This document shows, one piece after another, positions 42,371-51,192 of a DNA stretch of 64,000 bases. Both the position numbers and the translations under genes were made by a program. The notes under the pieces are model-generated. The model saw only the letters and a list, made by a program, of their open reading frames with translations, made no database searches and was not told the DNA's origin. Origin of the DNA: Treponema sp. (GTDB taxonomy: Bacteria; Spirochaetota; Spirochaetia; Treponematales; Treponemataceae). Each line of letters opens with the position of its first letter. The first letter of the stretch is position 1. The DNA is taken from contig JAEETM010000009.1 in NCBI GenBank assembly GCA_016290335.1, positions 1-64,000 on the forward strand. The letters run 5' to 3'.

Positions 42371-44715
42371 TTTCTGTTCTCCGGAGCTTTGATACAGGCT
42401 GTAACAGTGTTTACCGACTTGCGCAAGTTTAGGCCTCTGAGTACCTTTATTAAGATTCCGCATATTATGACAAGCAGCGGAACAAGCAGGAAAAGGACTA
42501 AAAGTGAACGGCTGCTTGTAGTGATAAAGGTTTGTGTATCGCTGATTTTATAAAGGGATGTGTCTTTTAAGCTTCTTCCCTGTAAGCCGGCAAGCTCTTC
42601 TTCGCCGTTAAGCTTTAAAAGTGTATTTGTCATAAAATTAAAGTTTCTGTAGTCGCCAGTTTCGCCACCGTTATACCCAATCATAAGTGAATTAACAAAA
42701 TACTGGTCTGGAATAACAATAACACTCGAACTTTCACTGGAAGCCAGATTGTAAAGTCCCGTCAAATGCCCCGTAATTTCTGCTCCCAAAATCTGAGTAT
42801 GTTTTTCCTTACCGGAAATGTCAGCACTTTCCAGAAGCATAGGATTAGTTTCTATAAGCCTTTCCGGGCTGGACCTGTCTGTTTCATAAGAATATGCAGC
42901 CGGCGAAGAAACAAGATACGGCACCACGTTTATTCCAGTCTGCGAATCATCAGATGAATAGTTTGAAGTTTCTGTAATCTCAAGTGGTGTTGCCCAGAAT
43001 ACAGTCATTCCCGATTTACAGTTTTCCTGTGGTAAAAGGTTTATCCAGAGCGGATAATTTATGATTTTTGTGTATTCATCTTCATCTGCACTGTACATTG
43101 TGATTCTTGAACACGAAATATCACCCGCAAATTCCGGCAGGAATCTTATTCCCCAGTTTTCAAGCATTTCTACAACATTTGTTTTTTTATTTTCCGTGAT
43201 TGACCAGTCTGTTTCTATGTTTGCACTGTACGGACTTACTGCAAAAAAAGCGTTTCCCTTTTGCGACAGAATGTAATTTTCAATAGCAATTGCGCAATCA
43301 ATATTTATATGACTGTCCCCAATTACAAAAAGCACACCGCTAGTTTCTTCCAGCTCCTGTGCAAAAGCGTCATCATCAACATCTAAAACATTGCAGTAAA
43401 AGCCCTGTGAGTTCAACCACGGAACAACATAGTTATAATCATCATACAAAGAAAGACCGTTTCCGCACACAATATTCGCAATAAAAGGCTTACCGCTTAA
43501 AAGCTGCTTTATTTTACAATCCAGCTCAAACTCAAGAGTTTCTGCCGAAATCATAAACGGAATTGCGGCTGTCTGTCCCTTGCCTTCCAGAATTATTGCA
43601 GAATAAACGTTTACATATTCAGTTGTGTTTCTGCCTGCTGTTCTAAGCTGCTGCCCCGTAATACCAAGACTTTCAAGATTTGTTATAAGGCTTTCATCAA
43701 GTGTTGGGTCTTTTACGATAAGCGAAATATTTTTATTTTCAGAACAATACGCCTGCAGAAAATCATTTACATCCCTAACCTGCGGATAAAGCTTTGAAAG
43801 CTCGGCAGAACGGCAGAACGTAATTTTTATGTTTTCATCAACCTTATCAAGAAGCTTTTGTGTATATTCTGAAAGCGTATAAAGCTTGTTTTTGGAAAAA
43901 TCAAACCGATGGTAATATTTCTGTCCATTAAGCATAACAAGAACTGCAATAACGGCAAGAGCACCTTTATAAAGCTTTTCCTGAATTGAAAACTGCTTAC
44001 CATCTTTTATTTCACTCAAAAACACTGTCGCAAGAAAAAAAAGTGAACTAATACCTGCAAAATACAGTAAATCGCGGGTATCAATTATTCCTTTGCCAGC
44101 CGAATTAAAATGCCATGCAAAGCTTATTTTTTTAAGAAGATTTGTAAAAAAGCTCCCGAATGAAATATAAACTGCAAGAAGATGTGCGCTGTTTATGATT
44201 ATGAGGATTACAGCAGAAACTATAAGAGCCGCAATCCTGGAGCTTATTAATTCCTGAATAAAAATACATGCCGAAATAACTGTTATTCCGTAAAAAACAA
44301 GGCAGATTATTCCCGCTGCAAATTGTCCGAAATCAACATCGCAAAAAAAGTTTACTGCAATTGCAGAAGGTAAAAGCAGAATTAAAATTGCACAATACTG
44401 AATAAGTACAGAAATCAAATCAGCAAAAGCACGCGCTATTCTTGAAACCGGCACAAAGCTGTTGTAAACAGACTCGCTTTTCTTAAAACAGAGGGATGGA
44501 ATAACAAGTATGCTTACATAAGGCACGGAAGAAAAAAGCAGCAGCAAGTCTGATGTACCTGTAGAAAAAAACTGATTCTTTATAAAAAAATTAAAATTGA
44601 TGTAGGTGCAGAACAGAACTGCCAGAATATAAAACAGCGGATGAGAAAAAGACAGAAGCAGCTGATACTTTAAATAAGCACTAAATGATTTTTGAACCGG
44701 TGTTTTATTTTTCAT
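42367..44715 (-). CDS. GldF-GldG-like fused ABC permease/auxiliary protein
   Basis: 782 residues. The first 250 form a six-span ABC-2-type permease (LLLSFSHPLFYILAVLF to LLYFAGISSLFFLATVFL). The rest begins with another span and YYHRFDFSKNKLYTLSEYTQ, then the large extracytoplasmic GldG/ABC-auxiliary domain, and ends with a span (SLLVLFLLVPLLVIICGIL). Bacteroidetes GldF and GldG are separate proteins needed for gliding; fused or paired homologues are widespread in non-gliders. The start at 44715 has GGAG 9 nt upstream. It works with the ATPase encoded just upstream. The exported substrate is unknown. Confidence 0.82.
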   Translation of the reverse strand: MKNKTPVQKSFSAYLKYQLLLSFSHPLFYILAVLFCTYINFNFFIKNQFFSTGTSDLLLLFSSVPYVSILVIPSLCFKKSESVYNSFVPVSRIARAFADLISVLIQYCAILILLLPSAIAVNFFCDVDFGQFAAGIICLVFYGITVISACIFIQELISSRIAALIVSAVILIIINSAHLLAVYISFGSFFTNLLKKISFAWHFNSAGKGIIDTRDLLYFAGISSLFFLATVFLSEIKDGKQFSIQEKLYKGALAVIAVLVMLNGQKYYHRFDFSKNKLYTLSEYTQKLLDKVDENIKITFCRSAELSKLYPQVRDVNDFLQAYCSENKNISLIVKDPTLDESLITNLESLGITGQQLRTAGRNTTEYVNVYSAIILEGKGQTAAIPFMISAETLEFELDCKIKQLLSGKPFIANIVCGNGLSLYDDYNYVVPWLNSQGFYCNVLDVDDDAFAQELEETSGVLFVIGDSHINIDCAIAIENYILSQKGNAFFAVSPYSANIETDWSITENKKTNVVEMLENWGIRFLPEFAGDISCSRITMYSADEDEYTKIINYPLWINLLPQENCKSGMTVFWATPLEITETSNYSSDDSQTGINVVPYLVSSPAAYSYETDRSSPERLIETNPMLLESADISGKEKHTQILGAEITGHLTGLYNLASSESSSVIVIPDQYFVNSLMIGYNGGETGDYRNFNFMTNTLLKLNGEEELAGLQGRSLKDTSLYKISDTQTFITTSSRSLLVLFLLVPLLVIICGILIKVLRGLNLRKSVNTVTACIKAPENRK

Positions 44716-45472
44716 TTTCCGCTTCTCCATCATTTATGATTTTGAAAAACGCCTGTTCAAGTGTTTCCGTATTTTTTTCTTTTGTAATTGACTGTTCTGT
44801 TCCCGCTATTGCAATTCTGCCTTTATTTATTATGAATATTTCATCACAAAGGGAATCAACTTCCTGCAGAATGTGGGTGGACATAAGGATAGCACAGCTT
44901 TTTGAAACACTGCTTATCATCTGGCGCATCTGCATAATCTGTGCCGGGTCAAGACCGTTAATTGCTTCATCAAGAATAAGGTTTGCAGGTTTATGAATTA
45001 TTGCCTGTGCAAAAGAAAGGCGCTGGGCATAACCTTTAGAAAGCTTTTTTATTTTCTTTTCAAGCACATCCTGTAAAGAGCATTTTTCAACTACTTCGGT
45101 AATTGAATCAGTAAGAACTGTTCCGTGTAAACCATGAAGCTCTCCTGCATACTGCAAAAACTCCAGAACCTTCATTTCCGGCGGTAAAACAGAAAGCTCC
45201 GGTACATAACCAACATAGTTCATTGCAAGTTCAGGCTTTTCTGCAACATTTATGCTGTTTCCGTCATTATCAGAAAGTATGATTTCCCCACTACTCGGAT
45301 AATGAAAACCGCAAATTGCCTTCATAATTGTGGTTTTTCCTGAGCCATTTGGTCCAATTAAAGCAGTAATTTTCCCCGGCACGATTTTCATTGAAATATC
45401 CTTTACCGAAAAACTGCTTTTTTTATGAGAAAATGATGAATAATCCTTGCAGAAGTTTCTTATTTCAATCAT
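44705..45472 (-). CDS. ABC transporter ATP-binding protein (GldA/CcmA-like)
   Basis: 255 residues from the ATG at 45472. Walker A is ALIGPNGSGKTTIMKAI, the signature motif is LSKGYAQRLSFAQAI and Walker B is NLILDEAINGLD. ILMSTHILQEVDSLCDEI is the switch-His region. This is the standard ATPase of ABC-2 exporters and should energise the GldF/G-like membrane protein encoded 3'. The start overlaps rnz by 8 bp; longer in-frame extensions would run into rnz. Confidence 0.92.
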   Translation of the reverse strand: MIEIRNFCKDYSSFSHKKSSFSVKDISMKIVPGKITALIGPNGSGKTTIMKAICGFHYPSSGEIILSDNDGNSINVAEKPELAMNYVGYVPELSVLPPEMKVLEFLQYAGELHGLHGTVLTDSITEVVEKCSLQDVLEKKIKKLSKGYAQRLSFAQAIIHKPANLILDEAINGLDPAQIMQMRQMISSVSKSCAILMSTHILQEVDSLCDEIFIINKGRIAIAGTEQSITKEKNTETLEQAFFKIINDGEAENEK

Positions 45473-46391
45473 CGTAAGGAATCTCAATATGCATTCTGTC
45501 TCTTGAAAGCTCTGCCTTTGGCCACACTTCACGAGCCTGGTCCAGAAGGATTTGAAGATCCTTGTCGTTGTAGCGCGGACTGTAGTGAATCATATACATT
45601 CGTTTTACATCGGCTTCCTTTGCAATTGTAGCAGCCTGCCAGGCAACCATATGCTTTTTTTCTTTTGCCTGATCAATAAGCTCGTTTTCAAACATACATT
45701 CGCATATAAGCAAATCCGAACCGCGCACTTCATCAATAATAGAAGGCTTGTAGAGGGTGTCTGTAACAAAGCTGAACTTGCGGCCACTTCTTTTAGGACC
45801 AAGAACCTGTTCCGGCTTTACAATAGTTCCGTCTTCTGCAGTTACTTCAAAACCAGACTGCAGCTGAGCCCAAAGAGGACCACGCGGAACCTTTAATTCC
45901 ATTGCTTTTTGGGGATTAAACTCTCCGGGGCGGTCAAGCTCTTCGAGTGTATAGCCTACGCAGGTTTTGGTATGGTCAAGCGGAAAAGCGCGGATGTAAT
46001 AATCCTTACCTGAATGAACAACGCACGGAGCTGTAATTTCCTTTACCACAATCGGATAATTTATGTACATATCAAGCACTTTACGACTGGTTTCTATATA
46101 TTCCTTGATTTTCGGCGGACCATAAATGTAAAGCGGTTCGGTACGTTCTACCTGGGCAGAAAGCATAAGGATTCCAGGCAGTCCTGTTACGTGGTCTGCG
46201 TGAGTATGCGAAACAAATATTGCATCGATTTTTTTCCATTTAAGATTCAGCCGTCTGAGCGAAACCTGTGTGCCTTCTCCACCGTCAAAAAGGAATAAAT
46301 CACCGTCACGGCGCAATAAAACTGATGTAAGGTGACGGTAAGGGAGCGGCATCATTCCACCGCAACCTAAAACAAAGGCTTCCATATTCAT
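45465..46391 (-). CDS. rnz: Ribonuclease Z (tRNA 3' endonuclease)
   Basis: A 308-residue metallo-beta-lactamase-fold enzyme that cuts the 3' trailer of tRNA precursors. Marks include FVLGCGGMMPLPYRHLTS, FDGGEGTQVSLRRL, the metal motif FVSHTHADHVTGLPG near residue 65, FPLDHTKTCVGY, FVTDTLYKP and MIHYSPRY. A -10-like TATACT (46402-46397) ends 5 nt before the ATG at 46391 and no Shine-Dalgarno is visible, so the message may be leaderless. The next Met, at 46385, is a possible start. It leads the Gld-like ABC genes. Confidence 0.93.
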   Translation of the reverse strand: MNMEAFVLGCGGMMPLPYRHLTSVLLRRDGDLFLFDGGEGTQVSLRRLNLKWKKIDAIFVSHTHADHVTGLPGILMLSAQVERTEPLYIYGPPKIKEYIETSRKVLDMYINYPIVVKEITAPCVVHSGKDYYIRAFPLDHTKTCVGYTLEELDRPGEFNPQKAMELKVPRGPLWAQLQSGFEVTAEDGTIVKPEQVLGPKRSGRKFSFVTDTLYKPSIIDEVRGSDLLICECMFENELIDQAKEKKHMVAWQAATIAKEADVKRMYMIHYSPRYNDKDLQILLDQAREVWPKAELSRDRMHIEIPYDD

Positions 46392-46437
46392 GGGTAAGTA
46401 TAATACAGGAAAATTAAAAAAAAATGAATAGATTTAT

Positions 46438-46468
46438 AATGCATAATTTAGAATGCATAATGCATAAT
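46438..46468. repeat. Three AATGCATAAT repeats
   Basis: AATGCATAAT occurs at 46438, 46452 and 46459; the last two overlap. It lies in the 94-bp gap between rnz and the MATE gene. It may be a decayed repeat or an AT-rich regulatory patch. No promoter was assigned to it. Confidence 0.5.
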
Positions 46469-46485
46469 GAAGAAAAATGAAGAAT

Positions 46486-47835
46486 TTAGTGAGAGCGGGA
46501 TAATCTTGTTATGTACTTATTATACCAGATAAGGTTAACAACAAACGTAAGTATCCAGCTGATTGGGTATGAGAGGAAGATTGTAACCGGAATGTGGAAT
46601 TGTGGGAGCTGGAAAACTGTAGCCAGCCAGATTATGCGGAAAATGCAGGCACCGAGCAGAGAGGATATTACTGGCATGAGGGAGTGGCCGATTCCGCGGA
46701 TTGAGTTGGCAAGGCCGTCCATCATTCCGCAAAGATAGTAGGTTGTAAAAATAATTTTAAGCCTTCCCATTCCGCAGGCAATTACATCTTCGCTCTTTGA
46801 GTAAATACCAAGCAGACCATGACCAAATAGCAGGAAGATGGCTCCCATTACTGCTCCAATCACAATAATCGAAAGCTGTGAAATCCATACAACTTTTTTA
46901 ATGCGGTCCGGCTTTTTGGCTCCCATATTTTGAGAACAGAAGGTCAAGGCTCCCTGAGAAAAACCGTTCATGGAAGTATAGATAAAGCCTTCCAGATTAC
47001 AAGCTGCGGCGTTTCCGGCAATCAGGCTTGCTCCAAAGGAGTTTACAGAGGATTGAATTATTACGTTGGAGAAAGAAAACATAATTCCCTGGAAGCCGGC
47101 TGGTAATCCAATCTTAACTATGCGTGCAAAAATGTGGGAATCAAGCTTAAGGCAGCGGAAATCCAGATGGAAATCATCAGTTTCTCTAATAAGGATGATG
47201 ATTACAAGTATTGCAGAAATACACTGTGAAATGACGGTTGCCCAGCCTACTCCTGCTACGTCAAGATTAAAACAGATTACAAAAATAAGATTGAGGATAA
47301 CGTTGATAATGCCTGAAACAAAAAGGATAATCAGAGGTCGCTGGGTATCACCCTTAGCACGGAGCAAGGCACTTCCAAAGTTGTAAACCATCGTAGCTGT
47401 AATCCCGCCAAAATAAATCCTCAGGTAAATTGCGGCAAGATTCAAAACTTCTGTTGGGGCCTGCATTAAAATCAAGATCGGCTTTGCAAGAAGCACACCT
47501 ACCGCAGTAAGAATAATTCCGCTTATAACAGAAAGAAGAATTGCCGTGTGAACAGTATCCTGTACGCTTTTATGCTTGCCCGCTCCAAAATAATGAGCCG
47601 CAACAACATTCGTACCGATTGAAAGGCCCATAAAAAGATTTATAAGCAGATTGACAAGAGAGCCTGTGGAACCAACAGCCGCAAGAGAATTATCACCTGC
47701 AAAACGTCCAACAACAACTACATCTGCCGCATTAAAAAGGAGCTGTAAGAGGCTTGAAAAAATCAGCGGAACCGAAAACTTAAGAAGCTTGGAAAAAATC
47801 GGTCCCTCAGTCATGTTTATCTGAGTGTTCTTCAT
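46486..47835 (-). CDS. MATE-family multidrug efflux transporter
   Basis: A 449-residue inner-membrane protein with 12 predicted spans. Its N-terminal block has MTEGPIFSKLLKFSVPLIFS, NAADVVVVGRFAGDNSLAAVG and GTNVVAAHYFGAGK, diagnostic of the DinF/NorM-like MATE branch common in anaerobes. It expels drugs or other cations by ion antiport. It starts within the stop of the small gene upstream (ATGA overlap), so the two are coupled. Substrates are unknown. Confidence 0.93.
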   Translation of the reverse strand: MKNTQINMTEGPIFSKLLKFSVPLIFSSLLQLLFNAADVVVVGRFAGDNSLAAVGSTGSLVNLLINLFMGLSIGTNVVAAHYFGAGKHKSVQDTVHTAILLSVISGIILTAVGVLLAKPILILMQAPTEVLNLAAIYLRIYFGGITATMVYNFGSALLRAKGDTQRPLIILFVSGIINVILNLIFVICFNLDVAGVGWATVISQCISAILVIIILIRETDDFHLDFRCLKLDSHIFARIVKIGLPAGFQGIMFSFSNVIIQSSVNSFGASLIAGNAAACNLEGFIYTSMNGFSQGALTFCSQNMGAKKPDRIKKVVWISQLSIIVIGAVMGAIFLLFGHGLLGIYSKSEDVIACGMGRLKIIFTTYYLCGMMDGLANSIRGIGHSLMPVISSLLGACIFRIIWLATVFQLPQFHIPVTIFLSYPISWILTFVVNLIWYNKYITRLSRSH

Positions 47836-48056
47836 TCAAAATCTTCCAGCATTTCCCTAAAAAAATGATTGTCTATTTTAGCTTCGTTCATCAGCTCGCC
47901 GTAAGAATAAAAACGCTTGCCTTCGTATAGCTGACCGAAAAGAATATACTCGCCTTTTTCGTCCTTACCGTAAGTAAGGTTGTAGGTTTTACCCTTGTAG
48001 AAAAACTCATGCTCTTTTTTGGCGGAAATCATAAAATATAAATCATTCTTGGTCAT
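47832..48056 (-). CDS. Small hypothetical protein coupled to the MATE gene
   Basis: A 74-residue soluble, charged protein (KKEHEFFYKGKTYNLTYGKD in the middle, FFREMLEDFE at the end). The 4-bp overlap with the MATE start and good codon use support it being real. No family is recognised; the Tyr- and Phe-rich beta-hairpin pattern resembles small proteins found in Firmicutes and treponemes. The function is unknown. Confidence 0.65.
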   Translation of the reverse strand: MTKNDLYFMISAKKEHEFFYKGKTYNLTYGKDEKGEYILFGQLYEGKRFYSYGELMNEAKIDNHFFREMLEDFE

Positions 48057-48107
48057 AGGGGTATTATAGTGATTTAGAGGAATGTGGGCAAATAAAATAC
48101 AAGATGA

Positions 48108-48617
48108 TTATTGTGTATTTGTAAGAGTGAAATCAGTTATTTGTATATTTTCAGAATAAACATCCATACTTTTTTTTGCATTTTTTATATCTACTTCTAT
48201 TTTTACTTTTTGGGGAAAGTGATATAGTTCATCATAAGTTATATCGAAATAATAATGTTTTTTCATACCTATTCTGGACATTTTTTCTTTTTCAATAACT
48301 AGATTTTTTATATAATCGAAAACATCTTCCATTGATTCTATTTTTTCTGCATGAGATGAATCTTCATTAGCTGGTGTGCTTACACCTATTCCATTATTAA
48401 CAGAAACATTAAACATTATATGGAATGGTCGACTATCAAAACAATTATTATCATAAATAAAACTATAATCTGTAAAGTTATTTTCTTTCCAAAGTTGGTA
48501 TTCTTCTTCAAATGTGCTTTCGTCAAACGTTATCCCAGAATTAAAAAAAACATTACATGAAAATAATAAGAAATGAATAATAAAAAAAAGAGAAAAAAGT
48601 AATCTTCTATTTTTCAC
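48108..48617 (-). CDS. Small lipoprotein, DUF6174-like
   Basis: 169 residues from a GTG at 48617 (GGGAG 5 nt upstream). The lipoprotein signal is MKNRRLLFSLFFIIHFLLFSC. The motif YQLWKENNFTDYSFIYDNNCF near residue 40 resembles the W-x6-Y-x-F...C pattern of DUF6174. The rest is a simple alpha/beta segment (DVFDYIKNLVIEKEK, YYFDITYDELYHFPQKVKIE). It sits 12 nt after a broken C10-peptidase gene, in an AT-rich patch. The function is unknown. Confidence 0.65.
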   Translation of the reverse strand: MKNRRLLFSLFFIIHFLLFSCNVFFNSGITFDESTFEEEYQLWKENNFTDYSFIYDNNCFDSRPFHIMFNVSVNNGIGVSTPANEDSSHAEKIESMEDVFDYIKNLVIEKEKMSRIGMKKHYYFDITYDELYHFPQKVKIEVDIKNAKKSMDVYSENIQITDFTLTNTQ

Positions 48618-48629
48618 ATTTACTCCCAA

Positions 48630-50025
48630 TTAATGAATATTTGTTATTATTTTTGGATATAAATTATAATATTTTTCTTCACCGATGGAACTTCGTTTTA
48701 CCATATGATCTTCAACTGCAGCAGTGTCCTTTTTCATATAAAAAATCCCCTGATAATAATATCCATTATGATCACCACACCATCCAATATTACAATGTAA
48801 AAACTTACCCCAAAAATCCATTGTTTGATTTGTTTTATCATTTGTAGCAGTAAAATTAAAATTCGACCATCCATCTATTATCCAATCATGCCCCTCTTTT
48901 GATTGTAAAATTTCAAACCATAAAAATTTTCTTTTTTTAACTCTTGCCATAGCTTCAATAATAACCGGACATCCATTATCAATAGATGTTTTTACCTTAT
49001 CATAATCATAATCCGATACCTGATCACAAATAAAATTATATTTATTTATTGCATTTCTTACGTTTTCTATACTAGCTAAAGTCACTTCTGTATCATAATT
49101 CACACCTATTTTTTGACTTACCTCGTATAAAAAAGTTTGTAATTGAATTTTACCAATTGAAGATAAATTTTCAATTGAATTACTACACATTATTATATTC
49201 CAATCATATTTTTTATCTGTCCAACAAGCATTTTTTAGAACATTCCAATTCTTTACATTATTCCAACAGTTATCATCTACATTAGTTTTTTTATTATTTG
49301 TTTTTGAATAATTAAAGGCTAATACTTGTGCCAATGCAACAGTAGTACAGCCTGCCTGATAATCTTGCCCGAAAACATATTGTATAGCAATAAGGTCCAT
49401 TATCTCCCTTATATATTTCTCTTTGCCCCCATTCGGTTTTTAATATACAACTTCTATTTTCTTCATTATTGTGTACAGAAATATTCGAATATGTACAATA
49501 TATTCTCTACATAGTCATAAAGGCAACTGCCAAACAGCTGCATAAAATCATCTTCTGGGGTAAATACGCCATTATCTACAACTGCAAGTATATTTCCAAT
49601 TCTACGGTCAGGACATGTTATGGCAAATCCCTCATTTTCTCCATTTTTAATTGAATACAAATAAAAATCTATATCTGAAAATGATTCAATATTTGCACTT
49701 CTGGTATTTTTCTTTTTATCATCAATTGTAGCTGTTTCTTTTGATATTAAAGAAATCTTTATATCGCTGTTTTCAGCCGCTCTTGAATCATCTTCCTGTT
49801 CAGATTGTAAAAAAATGAGAAGATTCTTTTCCATATCGTTTATAGTTGCAACGTAATTACCACATAATGCAAATTTTTCCAGTTCCATTTTACGTTCAGA
49901 ATATGAAGGTGACTCATTTTTTGTAGTTGTTTTATTACTTAAATTTACAGAATCATTTTTGCAGCTTGAAAATCCAATAAGAAAGGAACCTATAAAAACT
50001 AATAAATTACTTTTAAATTTCTCAT
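48630..50025 (-). pseudogene. Frameshifted C10 (streptopain-like) peptidase lipoprotein
   Basis: Pieces of one gene lie in different frames. At 50025 an ATG with AAGGAG upstream reads MRNLKVIY then stop. Shifting one base at its A-tract gives a lipoprotein signal (SNLLVFIGSFLIGFSSC) leading into the prodomain frame (49888-49466, GFAITCPDRRIGNILAVVD). That frame stops, and a third frame carries LKTEWGQREIYKGDNGPY. A fourth segment (from 49400) has the catalytic core: AGCTTVALAQV with the Cys, GHDWIIDGW with the His, and HCNIGWCGDHNGYYYQG. So at least three frameshifts break the gene. The catalytic residues survive, which points to recent decay. Sequencing error at homopolymers is the alternative for the first site. 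Confidence 0.75.
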
Positions 50026-50214
50026 ACTCTTTTACTCCTTAAACTATTTTAAATAATTATATTACGTAAATTTATGATTTGTCAAAAAATAAATAACAAT
50101 ATTTTCTAATTAAAAAAACACTTTATCGTATTTTTCAAAACTTATAACAACACTTTTATCATCTTCACACAAAACTATAATACTTGTTCAATAGATAAAA
50201 TATAGAAAAAACTG

Positions 50215-50226
50215 TAAAATATCCTT
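50215..50226 (+). promoter_or_regulatory. Possible leaderless -10 of the MoxR operon
   Basis: TAAAAT (50215-50220) ends 6 nt before the ATG at 50227, and no Shine-Dalgarno is present. A better -10, TATAAT, lies at about 50175-50180 and would give a leader of roughly 40 nt without a ribosome site. Which one is used cannot be decided from sequence. Confidence 0.4.
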
Positions 50227-51180
50227 ATGAGTAAAATACAGGATGTTTCAAAAAAGATTATACAGGCAACCGGAGAGGTTTTTAAGGGAAAGCAGGAAAT
50301 TGTAGAGATGATTCTGGCTTCGGTTTTTGCGGGCGGACATGTACTTTTGGAAGATGTGCCGGGAACTGGAAAAACAGTTTTGGCAAAATCGATTGCAAAG
50401 GCTATGGGGCTTGATTTTTCGAGGATTCAGTGTACGCCGGACTTAATGCCTTCGGATGTTACAGGAAGCTCCGTATGGATTCCTTCTACGCAACAGTTTG
50501 AGTTCAGGGCCGGACCTGTTTTATCGCAGATTGTGCTTGTTGATGAATTAAACCGTGCCACTCCAAGAACACAGTCTGCACTTCTTGAGGCTATGGCAGA
50601 AAATCAGGTGAGCGTTGACGGAAAAATCCATAAAATTGAAAAACCATTTTTTGTAATCGCAACAGAAAATCCTGTTGAATCTGAAGGAACTTTCCCGTTA
50701 CCTGAAGCACAGAAGGACCGATTTATGCTTACCCTATCTGTAGGCTACCCAAACGAGCTTGAAGAAGCTCAGATTATAACCGCCCAGAGAAGTACTGTTC
50801 ACCCGGTTGAAAATATTCAAGCCGTTACCACAAAGGACGAAATCCTTGAATGTATGGAAGAAGCTGTTTCCATTTATATTGATGAAGCGGTTGTTGTTTA
50901 CCTTTTGAATATTGTTTCCAAAACAAGAAATGATTCAAGGATTCTTGCAGGAGTTTCGCCGCGAGGTTCTATTGCTTTATATAAGGCGGCACAGGCTTTC
51001 GCCGCCATTCAAGGTAGGGATTATGTAACGCCGGAAGACATTAAGCTTTTGGCTTTACCGGTATTCCGTAAAAGATTGATTTTGCGCGGCGAAAGTCTTG
51101 TTAAAGGTTATTCGACTGACGGTATTATAAAGGAGCTGGTGAACCAGGTGCCGGTTCCGTCGTTTAAGGCGCACGTATAA
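50227..51180 (+). CDS. MoxR-family AAA+ ATPase
   Basis: 317 residues. Walker A is LLEDVPGTGKTVLAKSIA near residue 38. The sensor/Walker B region is VLVDELNRATPRTQSALLEAM near 105, with FFVIATENPVESEGTFPLPEAQKDRF near 140. Arg-finger and lid segments are SPRGSIALYKAAQAFA and YVTPEDIKLLALPVFRKRL. MoxR ATPases act as chaperones, typically with DUF58/VWA partners, to assemble or activate envelope or metal enzymes. It is followed directly by DUF58 and DUF4129 genes, the standard cluster. No ribosome site precedes its ATG. Confidence 0.93.
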   Translation: MSKIQDVSKKIIQATGEVFKGKQEIVEMILASVFAGGHVLLEDVPGTGKTVLAKSIAKAMGLDFSRIQCTPDLMPSDVTGSSVWIPSTQQFEFRAGPVLSQIVLVDELNRATPRTQSALLEAMAENQVSVDGKIHKIEKPFFVIATENPVESEGTFPLPEAQKDRFMLTLSVGYPNELEEAQIITAQRSTVHPVENIQAVTTKDEILECMEEAVSIYIDEAVVVYLLNIVSKTRNDSRILAGVSPRGSIALYKAAQAFAAIQGRDYVTPEDIKLLALPVFRKRLILRGESLVKGYSTDGIIKELVNQVPVPSFKAHV

Positions 51181-51192
51181 CAGGCTTTCCGA

